Assembly: GCF_029869215.1 (NCBI RefSeq) | Contig: NZ_JARWPM010000429.1 | Location: 1 to 64,000, forward strand | Origin: Nocardia carnea | GTDB taxonomy: Bacteria; Actinomycetota; Actinomycetes; Mycobacteriales; Mycobacteriaceae | Direction of reading: 5' to 3' | DNA length: 64,000 bases | Part shown: positions 1-6,344 of the stretch, piece by piece | Layout of the letters: every line of letters starts with the position of its first letter | Numbering within the stretch: the stretch's first letter is position 1 | The notes under the pieces: generated by a model | The model's input: the letters and a program-made list of their open reading frames with translations, nothing else | What the model was told of the DNA's origin: nothing | Databases searched by the model: none | Translations under genes and position numbers: made by a program

Positions 1-81
1 GCGCTGGGCTACCGCACCCCGGCCGAGTACGCTGCGGCCTGCACCCACACCCACCACCCCGTGGGCTGCGACATCAACTGA
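1..81 (+). mobile_element. C-terminal end of an IS3-type transposase (cut by window edge)
   Basis: The frame is open from the first base to a TGA at 79-81 and encodes 26 residues beginning ALGYRTPAEYAAA. The LGYRTPAE motif is the usual end of the rve/DDE integrase core in IS3-family OrfB transposases, which cut and join DNA during transposition. Only the tail is visible, so whether the element is intact cannot be judged. The next 180 bases hold no gene; they contain a CTGCCG/CGGCAG stem at 205-227 but no clear terminal inverted repeat. Confidence 0.65.
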
Positions 82-263
82 ACACCGACCGAACGACACC
101 GACTCTGAAACCGGGTGGTCGCGTTATCGGGGACTGGCCAACCTCATAGCTGACTGCGCGTGTATACCAGGTCTTCAGAGACATCGCCCTGCGTATCGCC
201 TTTACTGCCGCCGATCGTAGACGGCAGCGGGCTTCAGGCTGCTGGGGTTCGTTCGCTTCGACG

Positions 264-818
264 CTAGTGCTCGGCCAAGTACCGGTACACGGTCGCTCGG
301 GAGCAACCGAGCATTCGAGCGATATCCGACGCAGCGATACCCTTGGCCTTCATATCTTTGGCCTTGGCAGCACTGGCGTCATTCACTTTACGTGGTCGCC
401 CCCCTTTTCGGCCGTTAGCAGCAGCGGCGACGAGACCGGCACGGGTGCGCTCGATCATTGTGTCCCGTTCTAGTTGAGCAAAGGCGGCCATGATCGTGAC
501 CATCGCCTTGCCCATCGGCCCATCCGTATGAAGCCCTTCGGTGACACTCCGGAAGCCGATGCCGCGCTCGGTCAGTTCTTCGATGAGCTGGAGCACATGA
601 ACCGTATTTCGGCCCAGCCGGTCGAGCTTCCACACGACCAGCACGTCACCATCGCGGAGGTGATCCAGGCACCGGCCCAACTCGGACCGTTCGGTCTTCG
701 CTCCCGATACGCCGTGATCGGTGAAGATGCGCCCGCACCCCGCTGCGTTGAGCGCATCCAACTGAAGTTGGGGGTCCTGGTCGGTGGTGCTGACTCGTGC
801 GTATCCGATGAAGGCCAC
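264..818 (-). CDS. Serine recombinase (resolvase/invertase family)
   Basis: A complete 184-residue small serine recombinase, the usual length for Tn3-type resolvases and Pin/Hin invertases. The N-terminus IGYARVSTTDQ carries the catalytic serine (Ser10). The conserved LDRLGRN (about 65-71) and AQLERDTMIERTRAG (about 114-128) follow, and the C-terminus ends in a helix-turn-helix (about 160-182, DIARMLGCSRATVYRYL) that binds DNA. It would cut and rejoin two sites through a 5' phosphoserine link. The start is GTG at 818-816. Inverted repeats at 831-881, right upstream, are probable recombinase sites. It lies beside a transposase remnant, so it probably belongs to a transposon. It is far too short to be a large phage-type serine integrase. 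Confidence 0.93.
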   Translation of the reverse strand: MAFIGYARVSTTDQDPQLQLDALNAAGCGRIFTDHGVSGAKTERSELGRCLDHLRDGDVLVVWKLDRLGRNTVHVLQLIEELTERGIGFRSVTEGLHTDGPMGKAMVTIMAAFAQLERDTMIERTRAGLVAAAANGRKGGRPRKVNDASAAKAKDMKAKGIAASDIARMLGCSRATVYRYLAEH

Positions 819-830
819 TGATTCGGTCCT

Positions 831-881
831 GTCTCATAATCCCGTAGATCTACACGGTTTTGAGACTAATGGTTATGAGAC
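831..881. repeat. Inverted repeat, probable resolvase binding/res site
   Basis: GTCTCATAA at 831-839 is the exact inverse of TTATGAGAC at 873-881, and a third half-site, TGAGAC, lies at 861-866. The block begins 13 bp before the recombinase start codon. Small resolvases usually bind paired half-sites next to their own gene, so a res site with autoregulation is the simplest reading. This is inferred from position and symmetry only. Confidence 0.5.
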
Positions 882-946
882 GGGTTTTCAAGACACTCTT
901 GGCACCGGTTTACCGAGGATGGTGAGAAACCGCCAGGAGTTCGGTC

Positions 947-1423
947 TCAGTCGCAACAAGGGATCGTTTTTGATACAAGCGACCGACCTCGAGTCAGAGT
1001 GCAGGCCACCTGTGAGATGTCGTCTCGAAGCGACAAGAGCTCTCGCCCTTGTTCCTGCGTGATGAACTCCCGCTGGGTTGCGACCTCGATAACCGCGAGA
1101 AGGACATCCTCGGCGTAGTCCTGCTTACCCTGCTCGATCGCTGCGGAGTACTCCCGGTTTGTCTCGGCTATCTGGTCTGCTAGATGCACGTGCCCGTTAT
1201 GTCCATACGTGAGGCTGGAGCCCTTCACGGGGACGGTCGTGCCGATCAGTTCCCGCCAGTCGCTGTCCTCGATACGAACTTGTACATTCACCGACCCGAA
1301 GCTTGCAACGGTGCCGTGGGAGCGGCGACCGTATCCTCGCCCCCCTTTGACGACCTCGTCCCACACTGTGACTGGATCTCCGACCTTCAGATCCCGCCCC
1401 TGGCTATCGCGCCCGACTGTCAC
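947..1423 (-). CDS. Hypothetical protein (158 aa)
   Basis: No family is recognised. The GTG start at 1423 is chosen because a strong ribosome binding site (GAAGGAG, minus strand, at 1431-1437) lies 7 nt upstream; the longer open frame starting at 1477 has no such site. The N-terminal half is rich in Gly, Val and Asp with a KVGDPVTVWDEV stretch, suggesting a small beta-barrel. The C-terminal half (about 75-158) is helical and charged. There is no signal peptide or membrane segment. It is transcribed towards the resolvase, 128 bp away, and may be cargo of the same element. Confidence 0.55.
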   Translation of the reverse strand: MTVGRDSQGRDLKVGDPVTVWDEVVKGGRGYGRRSHGTVASFGSVNVQVRIEDSDWRELIGTTVPVKGSSLTYGHNGHVHLADQIAETNREYSAAIEQGKQDYAEDVLLAVIEVATQREFITQEQGRELLSLRDDISQVACTLTRGRSLVSKTIPCCD

Positions 1424-1681
1424 TTGCGTTCTCCTTCGTATGCAGGCTTCGCCGCTTGCATGACAGTACTCGAGCACGCCGACGTGCTACTGGGGAGAAT
1501 TCGCCATCACCAGGCCGACGATGTAGCGGCGGCATCGGCTTCCGCAGAGGGACAGGTCAAGTCACACACGTGTCCAGGGGGCGTGCCCCCGCCCCGGGCT
1601 TAAGACCGGTGGTCAATGCGGCTGCCTGGTCTTGTACGGGTTTTCAATCCGTTTGACTCGGATTTTGTACCAGGATGGATA

Positions 1682-1909
1682 GTGAGTGATGCAATCAGCT
1701 ATTCCGCTGCCCGGCAGCGGGTTCGATGCCAGCGCGGGCCAGCGCACGATTACCCGTGCGACGACTGCGGAGGAGAAGCCGACTGGTGGACCTACACCGG
1801 CGGCTGCCCGGAGGAGCAAGAAGGCTGGGTAGGCGATAGGCCAGTTACGTACTCTCCGAACCCGGCTCGATACGTTCCGATGTGCCGGACATGCCGTGAG
1901 TACCGCTAG
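1682..1909 (+). CDS. Small HNH-like / zinc-finger protein of phage type
   Basis: 75 residues from a GTG with AGGA a few bases upstream. The sequence holds two CxxC pairs: CDDCGGEADWW near the start and MCRTCREYR at the very end, with YVPMCR between. This spacing, including CGG-A-W-Y and the terminal Y-x-PMC-x-xC, resembles the treble-clef fold of tiny HNH endonucleases of actinobacteriophages, where the last motif is usually CxxCH. Here the final histidine is replaced (CREYR), so nuclease activity is doubtful and a zinc-binding remnant is equally possible. The open frame extends up to 1616, but the upstream part has no binding site. Confidence 0.5.
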   Translation: MSDAISYSAARQRVRCQRGPAHDYPCDDCGGEADWWTYTGGCPEEQEGWVGDRPVTYSPNPARYVPMCRTCREYR

Positions 1910-2063
1910 GGCAGCGCCAACGAACAACGCGCCAACTTGCAATCATGTTATCATTTTTCATATGTACATTTGGTACGGTTCGCGCTCGCGTACTTACCGA
2001 AGTGCAGCACAAGCCATGCGGCTGGCAGTAGTGCACCAGCCGCATGACCTGCAGGTTTTACCG

Positions 2064-2327
2064 CTATCCCTCGCCGCGGTCGCCAAACTTAGCGAGAAGG
2101 ATCAGCGTTAGGCCCGCGCTCTTGAGCGCAACCCAGGGCCATAGTGGGTCGAGTCCAAGTACGTCAGCGGACGTGCTGAGGACTTTGCCGGACATCGCCG
2201 CCCAGATCCTTAGTTGGCGGCGGTGTTCTGGCTCTTGGTTATCAGACGACTCGGTGTCGCCTGAATCGTTGGGCGGCGTGCCGCCCGGTTCCTCCGAGGG
2301 CGAGTGCCCTTCTTGCGGGGTGGACAT
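2064..2327 (-). CDS. Small acidic protein with hydrophobic C-terminus
   Basis: 87 residues; not recognised. The ATG at 2327 is preceded by AGGAAGGA about 4 nt upstream, which fixes the start. Residues 1-40 are polar and acidic with many Ser, Glu, Asp and Pro. The C-terminal 40 contain a hydrophobic stretch (WPWVALKSAGLTLILLAKF), one probable transmembrane helix. The shape (disordered head, membrane tail) is shared with the 3401-3640 product, although I see no clear sequence identity. It is one of four tiny minus-strand membrane proteins in this island. Confidence 0.5.
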   Translation of the reverse strand: MSTPQEGHSPSEEPGGTPPNDSGDTESSDNQEPEHRRQLRIWAAMSGKVLSTSADVLGLDPLWPWVALKSAGLTLILLAKFGDRGEG

Positions 2328-2620
2328 GATGTCCTTCCTCAACAGCCCCGGCCCTGGAGGGTCCGCGCTAGGGCTGAAGCTCTAACTCCTTTCCCTGCCG
2401 CCTACGCCCTGGAGCTTCATCGTCCGGGGGCGGCAACGTTCGTGTGTTCCAACAGATTAGCTTGCCGTGTTTCCGAAAATTCGTCTCGCACAGGCTTTTG
2501 AGTCGCGTGAGCGCAACTTGAACCCCCAGTCAAAACTAGGACGATGACGCTTAGCGATCAGCCCGACCTCACCGGTTACCAGATTGGCTACAGTCAACTA
2601 CGCTGCGGTCACAAACATTC

Positions 2621-2640
2621 AATGTGACTAGAGTCACATT
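2621..2640. repeat. Palindrome of the TGTGACT/AGTCACA type
   Basis: AATGTGACT and AGTCACATT form perfect 9-bp arms around a 2-bp AG spacer. A single half-site GTCACA lies at 2608-2613, in the same orientation as the right arm. Further sites of the same type occur at 3721-3914. It is probably an operator for a dimeric regulator encoded by the island. Confidence 0.5.
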
Positions 2641-3357
2641 TGATGCCGACCTGATTGAACGGTAGCGCGTGGAGCCGGGTTCATGCTCCAGGCGTATCGG
2701 TTGCGCCACTGAGCAAGCGCTCGTTCCAGCCCTTCGGGGGCGGCCAGGGAACACCCCAACTCAGCTAGTTGCTCCTTCGTCCAAACGCCGGCCGAAGTCC
2801 GGGCCGCTTCTATCTCCTCGGCGGCGGGGGTCGGTGCACCTTTCCGATGACACAGAGCCGTATGCAAAGGCAGCCCCGGAGTGCCACGGCGTGGTTGCTG
2901 GGTGGATCGTTGGAGGGCAACCGGGCTCCCCAGCCCTGTCTCCGTGGCCGGGCTCTATGCAGTCCCAGTCCCTGTGGGCCGAGTAATTCCCGTGCCCGCG
3001 TGCATCACCGAAGCGACCGACCGGCGTACCGGGGGCATCCGTACTTTGCGGTACCGGGGTGCCCCTTCGCTCCCTCCGCTTCACTCTCTCCCAGCGTGGT
3101 CGGAACCAGCGCCCGTTGATTGGCGTCCAATCGGTATGACTGAGCTGAGCCCGATACCCCAGTACGAACCGCCACTCGACACCAACAAGGTCCCTGACGA
3201 ACGCTCTGCTAGGACGTGGCGCGACTGGTTGAGCGACCACCCCAAGGAACGTCAATCCGAAGTTGAGTCGCATCCGTCCGGCTAGGCATTGTGTGAATTA
3301 AGCATCCAGATGCGCCCGAATGGACGGTTGTAGGCTAAGCTAAGAATCTGACCGTGC

Positions 3358-3385
3358 CCCGCCCGGCGTTGGCGCGCCGGACGGG
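3358..3385 (-). terminator. Hairpin after the 3401-3640 gene
   Basis: CCCG-C-CCGGCG (3358-3368) pairs with CGCCGG-A-CGGG (3375-3385), a 10-bp stem with one C/A mismatch and a 6-nt loop. It starts 16 bp after the stop codon of the minus-strand gene. There is no strong T run after it, so it is only terminator-like. Confidence 0.45.
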
Positions 3386-3400
3386 AAACAGCAGGTCAGC

Positions 3401-3640
3401 TCAGCTTTTGCGCTTGTACAGCCAGGAGCCGAGTAATACCAGACCACTTCCCAAGGTTCCGAAGATCGGGGAGAGTGGCAAAGGAGCACCGTCAAACACG
3501 GCAAGTGCTGGTGCTACCGTTTGAATAGCCCGACCGGTGCGGGCCATGTACTTACCGAGTGTCGCGAGCCGATACGAAGCTCGTGGCTCGCCCGGTCCCG
3601 GGTCCTCCGACGCTGCCGGAGCCTGATGCGCATTTTCCAT
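3401..3640 (-). CDS. Small tail-anchored membrane protein
   Basis: 79 residues; not recognised. The N-terminal half is polar (Pro, Glu, Ala, Gly). The C-terminal end is a hydrophobic helix followed by a basic tail (GTLGSGLVLLGSWLYKRKS), the pattern of a tail-anchored protein. It resembles a sorting signal in outline, but no LPXTG is present. The ATG at 3640 has only a weak AGAAAG upstream. Two tandem 17-bp palindromes at 3721-3756 lie in its probable promoter region, so it is likely controlled by the island's regulator. Confidence 0.45.
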   Translation of the reverse strand: MENAHQAPAASEDPGPGEPRASYRLATLGKYMARTGRAIQTVAPALAVFDGAPLPLSPIFGTLGSGLVLLGSWLYKRKS

Positions 3641-3720
3641 TGCACCGCGTGCTTTCTCTGATCGCCCCTGCTGGCGCCGGGGCTCTTGGTTGAACTGTCA
3701 TCGCAGGCCCTTTCTTTTGC

Positions 3721-3756
3721 GGTCACATCGCGTGGCCAGGTCACGTCGCGTGACCT
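3721..3756. promoter_or_regulatory. Two tandem 17-bp operators
   Basis: GGTCACATCGCGTGGCC (3721-3737) and GGTCACGTCGCGTGACC (3740-3756) are near copies in tandem, with starts 19 bp apart. The second is the better palindrome (AGGTCACG-TCG-CGTGACCT, counting flanking bases). Paired sites spaced close to two helical turns are typical of cooperative repressor binding. They lie 81 bp and more upstream of the minus-strand gene starting at 3640. Confidence 0.6.
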
Positions 3757-3810
3757 ACTCAGATACTAGTTCTTGTGGCCGACTGAAAGAAACAACACGA
3801 GATGTTGCGA

Positions 3811-3914
3811 GTCACAACCATGTGATTTCACTGCTGTAAGCCGCAGGACAGCACTTCGACACGCCGTGTTGGCGGTGGTGCAGATCACAATTTGTGATGT
3901 GGTATCGAGTCACA
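3811..3914. promoter_or_regulatory. Further GTCACA/TGTGAT sites
   Basis: GTCACA-ACCA-TGTGAT lies at 3811-3826. ATCACAA-T-TTGTGAT, a perfect 15-bp palindrome, lies at 3884-3898. A half-site GTCACA is at 3909-3914. Together with 2621-2640 and 3721-3756 they define a recurring (G/A)TCACA half-site. The regulator is not identified in the window. Confidence 0.45.
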
Positions 3915-3965
3915 GCAAACACTGACATATACAGGCGTCCCAGCAGTACTGCTAAGTCCCGCCTG

Positions 3966-4172
3966 TCACTCCGGCAACCTGCGACCGTCACCTTCGCTGC
4001 CCCTCGGCGAGTCAGACCGGCGATGCAGATGCGAAAGAGCGCGAATGATCGCGGGTCGGGTTTCGGGGGGAGCGCCTCGTAGCGCGTAGATGTTCACGGC
4101 TGACCTGCCGAGCGGGATGAGTGCACCGCTGCCGAAGGTCGTTGCGAGCGCGATAGCAGTACCGGCGTCCAT
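3966..4172 (-). CDS. Small membrane protein (68 aa)
   Basis: The ATG at 4172 has a clear AAAGGA five bases upstream. Residues 3-30 are hydrophobic (GTAIALATTFGSGALIPLG), one probable transmembrane helix. The C-terminal half is basic (RALSHLHRRSDSPRGSEGD). No family is recognised; size and shape recall small hydrophobic proteins of integrative elements. A structured 96-bp repeat begins 17 bp upstream of the start codon and is repeated before the 4565-4747 gene, so the two genes seem to be parallel cassettes under the same control. Confidence 0.5.
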   Translation of the reverse strand: MDAGTAIALATTFGSGALIPLGRSAVNIYALRGAPPETRPAIIRALSHLHRRSDSPRGSEGDGRRLPE

Positions 4173-4188
4173 CTAAGTCCTTTGCCTC

Positions 4189-4285
4189 ACTCGGGTCGAG
4201 CAAGGGGCGGGCGGCCTCGGCTCGACCAGTACGTGTCTGGTGGAACCAAGGTCCGGCCTCCGGCAAGCAGGATCTTGATGTATTC
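4189..4285 (-). repeat. Structured direct repeat, copy 1
   Basis: This stretch is clearly similar to 4766-4861; both share ACTyGGGTCGAG, CTCGACCAGTA, CTGGTGrAACCAAGGTCC, CTCCGGCA and CAGGA blocks in the same order. It can form an outer pair GGTCGAGC (4194-4201) with GCTCGACC (4220-4227), or an inner hairpin ACCAG (4225-4229) with CTGGT (4237-4241). The two overlap and so exclude each other. It sits just before a minus-strand gene start, as a leader or promoter. Confidence 0.6.
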
Positions 4286-4564
4286 AGGTAGCGAGCGAAG
4301 TACAGACCATCGGAACCGTTGACATCTGCCGGTGAGTTGCCAACCCGCGATCACGCGGAAAGTTCCAGTGCTTGCTCCCAATGGAACGGGAGCAAGGCCA
4401 GCTCATCAGGAAGAGTACAGGCGCTGGGCAGTTCAATGCAATTGGCGCAATCCCTAACGGCCGGCTACAGACTCGGCCTCCTCTGCCGGTTGCCGCCCAA
4501 AGAATTTGCAGGTAGACCACCGAACGAATGCTCTACCTGTCCGGTCAGCTTGCCGGTGAGTCAG
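4286..4564. other. No gene seen between the two cassettes
   Basis: With the repeat at 4189-4285, the gene-free stretch is 392 bp. Apart from a 9-bp stem-loop at 4371-4396 I see no supported feature. Short open frames on both strands lack ribosome binding sites and look like chance. Confidence 0.4.
4371..4396 (-). terminator. Stem-loop after the 4565-4747 gene
   Basis: CTTGCTCCC (4371-4379) and GGGAGCAAG (4388-4396) form a perfect 9-bp stem with an 8-nt loop. It lies 169 bp after the stop codon of the minus-strand gene and before the next cassette. No T run follows, so a Rho-independent role is uncertain. Confidence 0.35.
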
Positions 4565-4747
4565 CTACCTCCTCCGCCAGCTGAACATCTTGTTCAACTC
4601 CGCGAGGATGTCCTTACGCTTCGCAGCCTCTACGCCGTCTTCCCGTAAGGCCAGCCAAGCGATGGTGATCTTGGTGATGGCGGCGAGTACCGCAGCAATG
4701 ATCAAGCCGAGGGCGGTCGGCTGCATGTAGTCGATGAAGGTCGACAC
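4565..4747 (-). CDS. Small membrane protein (60 aa), holin-like shape
   Basis: The GTG at 4747 is chosen because AGAGAGGAA lies 8 bases upstream; the longer open frame has no such signal. The N-terminal 30 residues after MQPTAL are hydrophobic (GLIIAAVLAAITKITIAW), one or two membrane passes. The C-terminus is charged with a basic end (KMFSWRRR). The layout resembles small phage holins or toxin-like peptides, but no family is recognised. The second copy of the structured repeat begins 19 bp upstream of the start. Confidence 0.5.
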   Translation of the reverse strand: MSTFIDYMQPTALGLIIAAVLAAITKITIAWLALREDGVEAAKRKDILAELNKMFSWRRR

Positions 4748-4765
4748 TCGGAAGATTCCTCTCTG

Positions 4766-4861
4766 ACTTGGGTCGAGAGAGGATGTGCGTAACCTCAGCT
4801 CGACCAGTATCACTGGTGAACCAAGGTCCCGCTCTCCGGCAGACAGGAACTTGACTTACTC
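4766..4861 (-). repeat. Structured direct repeat, copy 2
   Basis: Similar to 4189-4285. The inner hairpin is perfect here: ACCAGT (4803-4808), ATC loop, ACTGGT (4812-4817). The outer arms are GGTCGAG (4771-4777) and CTCGACC (4799-4805), which overlap the inner hairpin by three bases. Pairing is kept although loops and flanks differ between copies, which argues for a conserved RNA or operator rather than a simple recent duplication. Confidence 0.6.
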
Positions 4862-5022
4862 GGCCAAAGCCGAAACCCGTTCATGCTCCCTGCATCGAAG
4901 AGATCGCTACGCAGGGCCGGAGGGGGCCGGGGCACCATCCGCCTGTCCTGCTTCGTGCAGGACGCGTATGTCGATTGCCAGAAACGCTACATCGCACGAA
5001 CCAGCGCGGCCAGTTGATGTAG

Positions 5023-5160
5023 TGCTCGACAACTGAGTACGCGATCGGGACCATAGCCGCGGCGGCCTTCGGCGCCGTCCTGTACACCGTGGTCACCGGG
5101 GAGAGCATCCCCGACGCCTTGACCGGGATCATCGAAAAGGCCCTGAACACAAGCGTTTAG
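5023..5160 (+). pseudogene. 3' remnant of a DUF4244 (Flp-pilin-like) gene
   Basis: From 5026 the frame reads STTEYAIGTIAAAAFGAVL and on to ALNTSV before TAG at 5158-5160. This is the conserved C-terminal membrane half of DUF4244 proteins, the small pilin-like subunit of actinobacterial tad loci (Rv3656c type), normally preceded by a Gly-Met and a longer head. Here an in-frame TAG lies at 5020-5022 and there is no start codon, so the 5' half is missing. The break falls at about 5025, where the low-GC island ends. The next gene follows 8 bp later, as in intact tad operons. The most likely cause is insertion of the island into this gene. Confidence 0.8.
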
Positions 5161-5168
5161 GAACGCCG

Positions 5169-5585
5169 GTGTCCAGCGATGAGAGCGGTACGTGCGCGCG
5201 TCGCCGACCGCCCGGCGCGACAACAGAGCGGGCCGAGCAGTCGGCGGTGCTGCGCGGTGACAGGGGGTCGGTAACCGTCGAGGCGGCGATCGCGCTCGGT
5301 GCGCTCGCTGCCGCGGTAGCGCTGTGTGTGGGCGCGGTTTTCGCGGCGGTTGCCCAGGTGCGTTGTGTCGACGCCGCCCGCGAAGCGGCGCGGCTCGCGG
5401 CCAGGGGAGACCGGGCGGCCGCGGTACCCACCGCCCGCCGGGTGGCTCCGGATGGAGCGGATATCTCGTTGCGTGACGAGGGAAACCGCGTAGTCGCGGT
5501 GGTCACCGCAGACGCCCCGCTGCTGCCCGCGCTGCAACTGCGAGCCGAGGCGGTCGCGGTCCGTGAACCGGGCGAGGGCCCGTGA
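5169..5585 (+). CDS. TadE family type IV pilus minor pilin
   Basis: 138 residues, GTG start with AGGA upstream that overlaps the DUF4244 stop. A polar head is followed by GDRGSVTVEAAIALGALAA (about 31-49), the prepilin-like motif with a Glu at the fifth position of the processed form and a hydrophobic helix, as in TadE minor pilins. The protein would be held in the membrane and take part in assembling Flp/Tad pili or a secretion filament. It matches Rv3655c by position. Because the upstream gene is truncated by an insertion, its normal promoter, expected further upstream in the tad operon, is probably lost. Confidence 0.8.
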   Translation: MSSDESGTCARRRPPGATTERAEQSAVLRGDRGSVTVEAAIALGALAAAVALCVGAVFAAVAQVRCVDAAREAARLAARGDRAAAVPTARRVAPDGADISLRDEGNRVVAVVTADAPLLPALQLRAEAVAVREPGEGP

Positions 5586-6103
5586 ACCGGGGATGCCCCG
5601 TCCGCTCGGGCGACGGACTCTCGGCTGAGCCCAAGGCCGTCCGCCGGGGTTACCCGGGGCCGGTAGCGGCGGACGGCTCGAGCCCGGTACGTCTGTCCAG
5701 CGGTAACCGGGCCGGCCTACGCCCGAGGAATGGCTGTCGGTTCGGCCGGATGCGCGGTGACCGGGGGTCGGCCACGGTAACGGCATGCTTCGCCGTGGCC
5801 GCCCTGATCGCGCTGACCGTACTGGTGACCCACATCGGTGGGGTCGTCGTAGCGCGGCACCGCGCGCAGGCGGCCGCGGACCTGTCGGCGCTGGCTGCCG
5901 CCGCCGGACTACGCGACGGCGCCGAGGTGGGATGCGCCGCCGCCGAATCCCTCGGCCGGCGGATGCGGGCCGCGATAACCCGATGCCAAGTCGCGGGCTG
6001 GGATGTCCTGATCGAAGTGGAGGAAAAGGTACCGGTAGGTCCGTTCGGGGCGCGGCGTATACGTGCGATTGCGCGGGCCGGCCCGGTCGAAGAAGGGCGC
6101 TGA
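5582..6103 (+). CDS. Rv3654c-type TadE-like protein
   Basis: Overlaps the previous gene by 4 nt (GTGA). The C-terminal part from residue 57 carries MRGDRGSATVTACFAVAA, again a TadE-like helix, followed by a soluble region with two cysteines (VGCAAAES and ITRCQVAG) that may form a disulfide. The first 56 residues are Arg/Gly-rich and poorly structured, so the true start may be the ATG at 5750, which would give a 117-residue protein closer to the usual length. It is the last gene of the tad remnant and converges on the helicase. Confidence 0.7.
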   Translation: MNRGCPVRSGDGLSAEPKAVRRGYPGPVAADGSSPVRLSSGNRAGLRPRNGCRFGRMRGDRGSATVTACFAVAALIALTVLVTHIGGVVVARHRAQAAADLSALAAAAGLRDGAEVGCAAAESLGRRMRAAITRCQVAGWDVLIEVEEKVPVGPFGARRIRAIARAGPVEEGR

Positions 6104-6344
6104 GGGACTTCGCGGATATTGGTCGACAACGAATTGGTCGTTCACTTAGCGGTGGCAATTAACTGCTCGTTACCGGAAATAGGAGTTCGTTATTGAAATG
6201 ATCCGAATACATTGCCGCCGGCTACCGGCCGGTTAAGTGGCAACAATTCAGTTAACATGAGCGGCTTCCTTTTAATTCGGCGACGCGGCGGTCCGCGTGG
6301 TAGGTCGTGTGCCCACCAGTGAGCCGATGACCTGCGTGGTTCCG

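Larger units (their letters stand above)
2328..3400. other. Long stretch without a convincing gene
   Basis: About 1.07 kb of lower-GC sequence. It includes a palindrome at 2621-2640 and possibly decayed coding remnants. A minus-strand frame ending at 2634 contains VWTKEQLAELGCSL, protein-like but with only a TTG start. A plus-strand frame ending at 3285 has an ATG at 3136 that would give a 49-residue polar peptide without a ribosome binding site. None has a start signal good enough to call as a gene. Just before the next gene there is a terminator-like hairpin at 3358-3385. Confidence 0.5.
3641..3965. other. Regulatory-looking intergenic region
   Basis: 325 bp with no gene. It holds at least four symmetrical GTCACA-type sites (3721-3737, 3740-3756, 3811-3826, 3884-3898) plus a half-site at 3909-3914, and several AT-rich stretches. 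It separates the 3401-3640 and 3966-4172 minus-strand genes and is the densest cluster of palindromes in the window. Confidence 0.55.

Noticed and set aside
1577-1590. GGGGGC-GT-GCCCCC hairpin
   Set aside because: Short loop and no gene ends nearby on the right strand; may be chance in GC-rich DNA.
1962-2111. 49-codon plus-strand frame starting MYIWYGSRSR
   Set aside because: No ribosome binding site; its end overlaps the better supported gene at 2064-2327.
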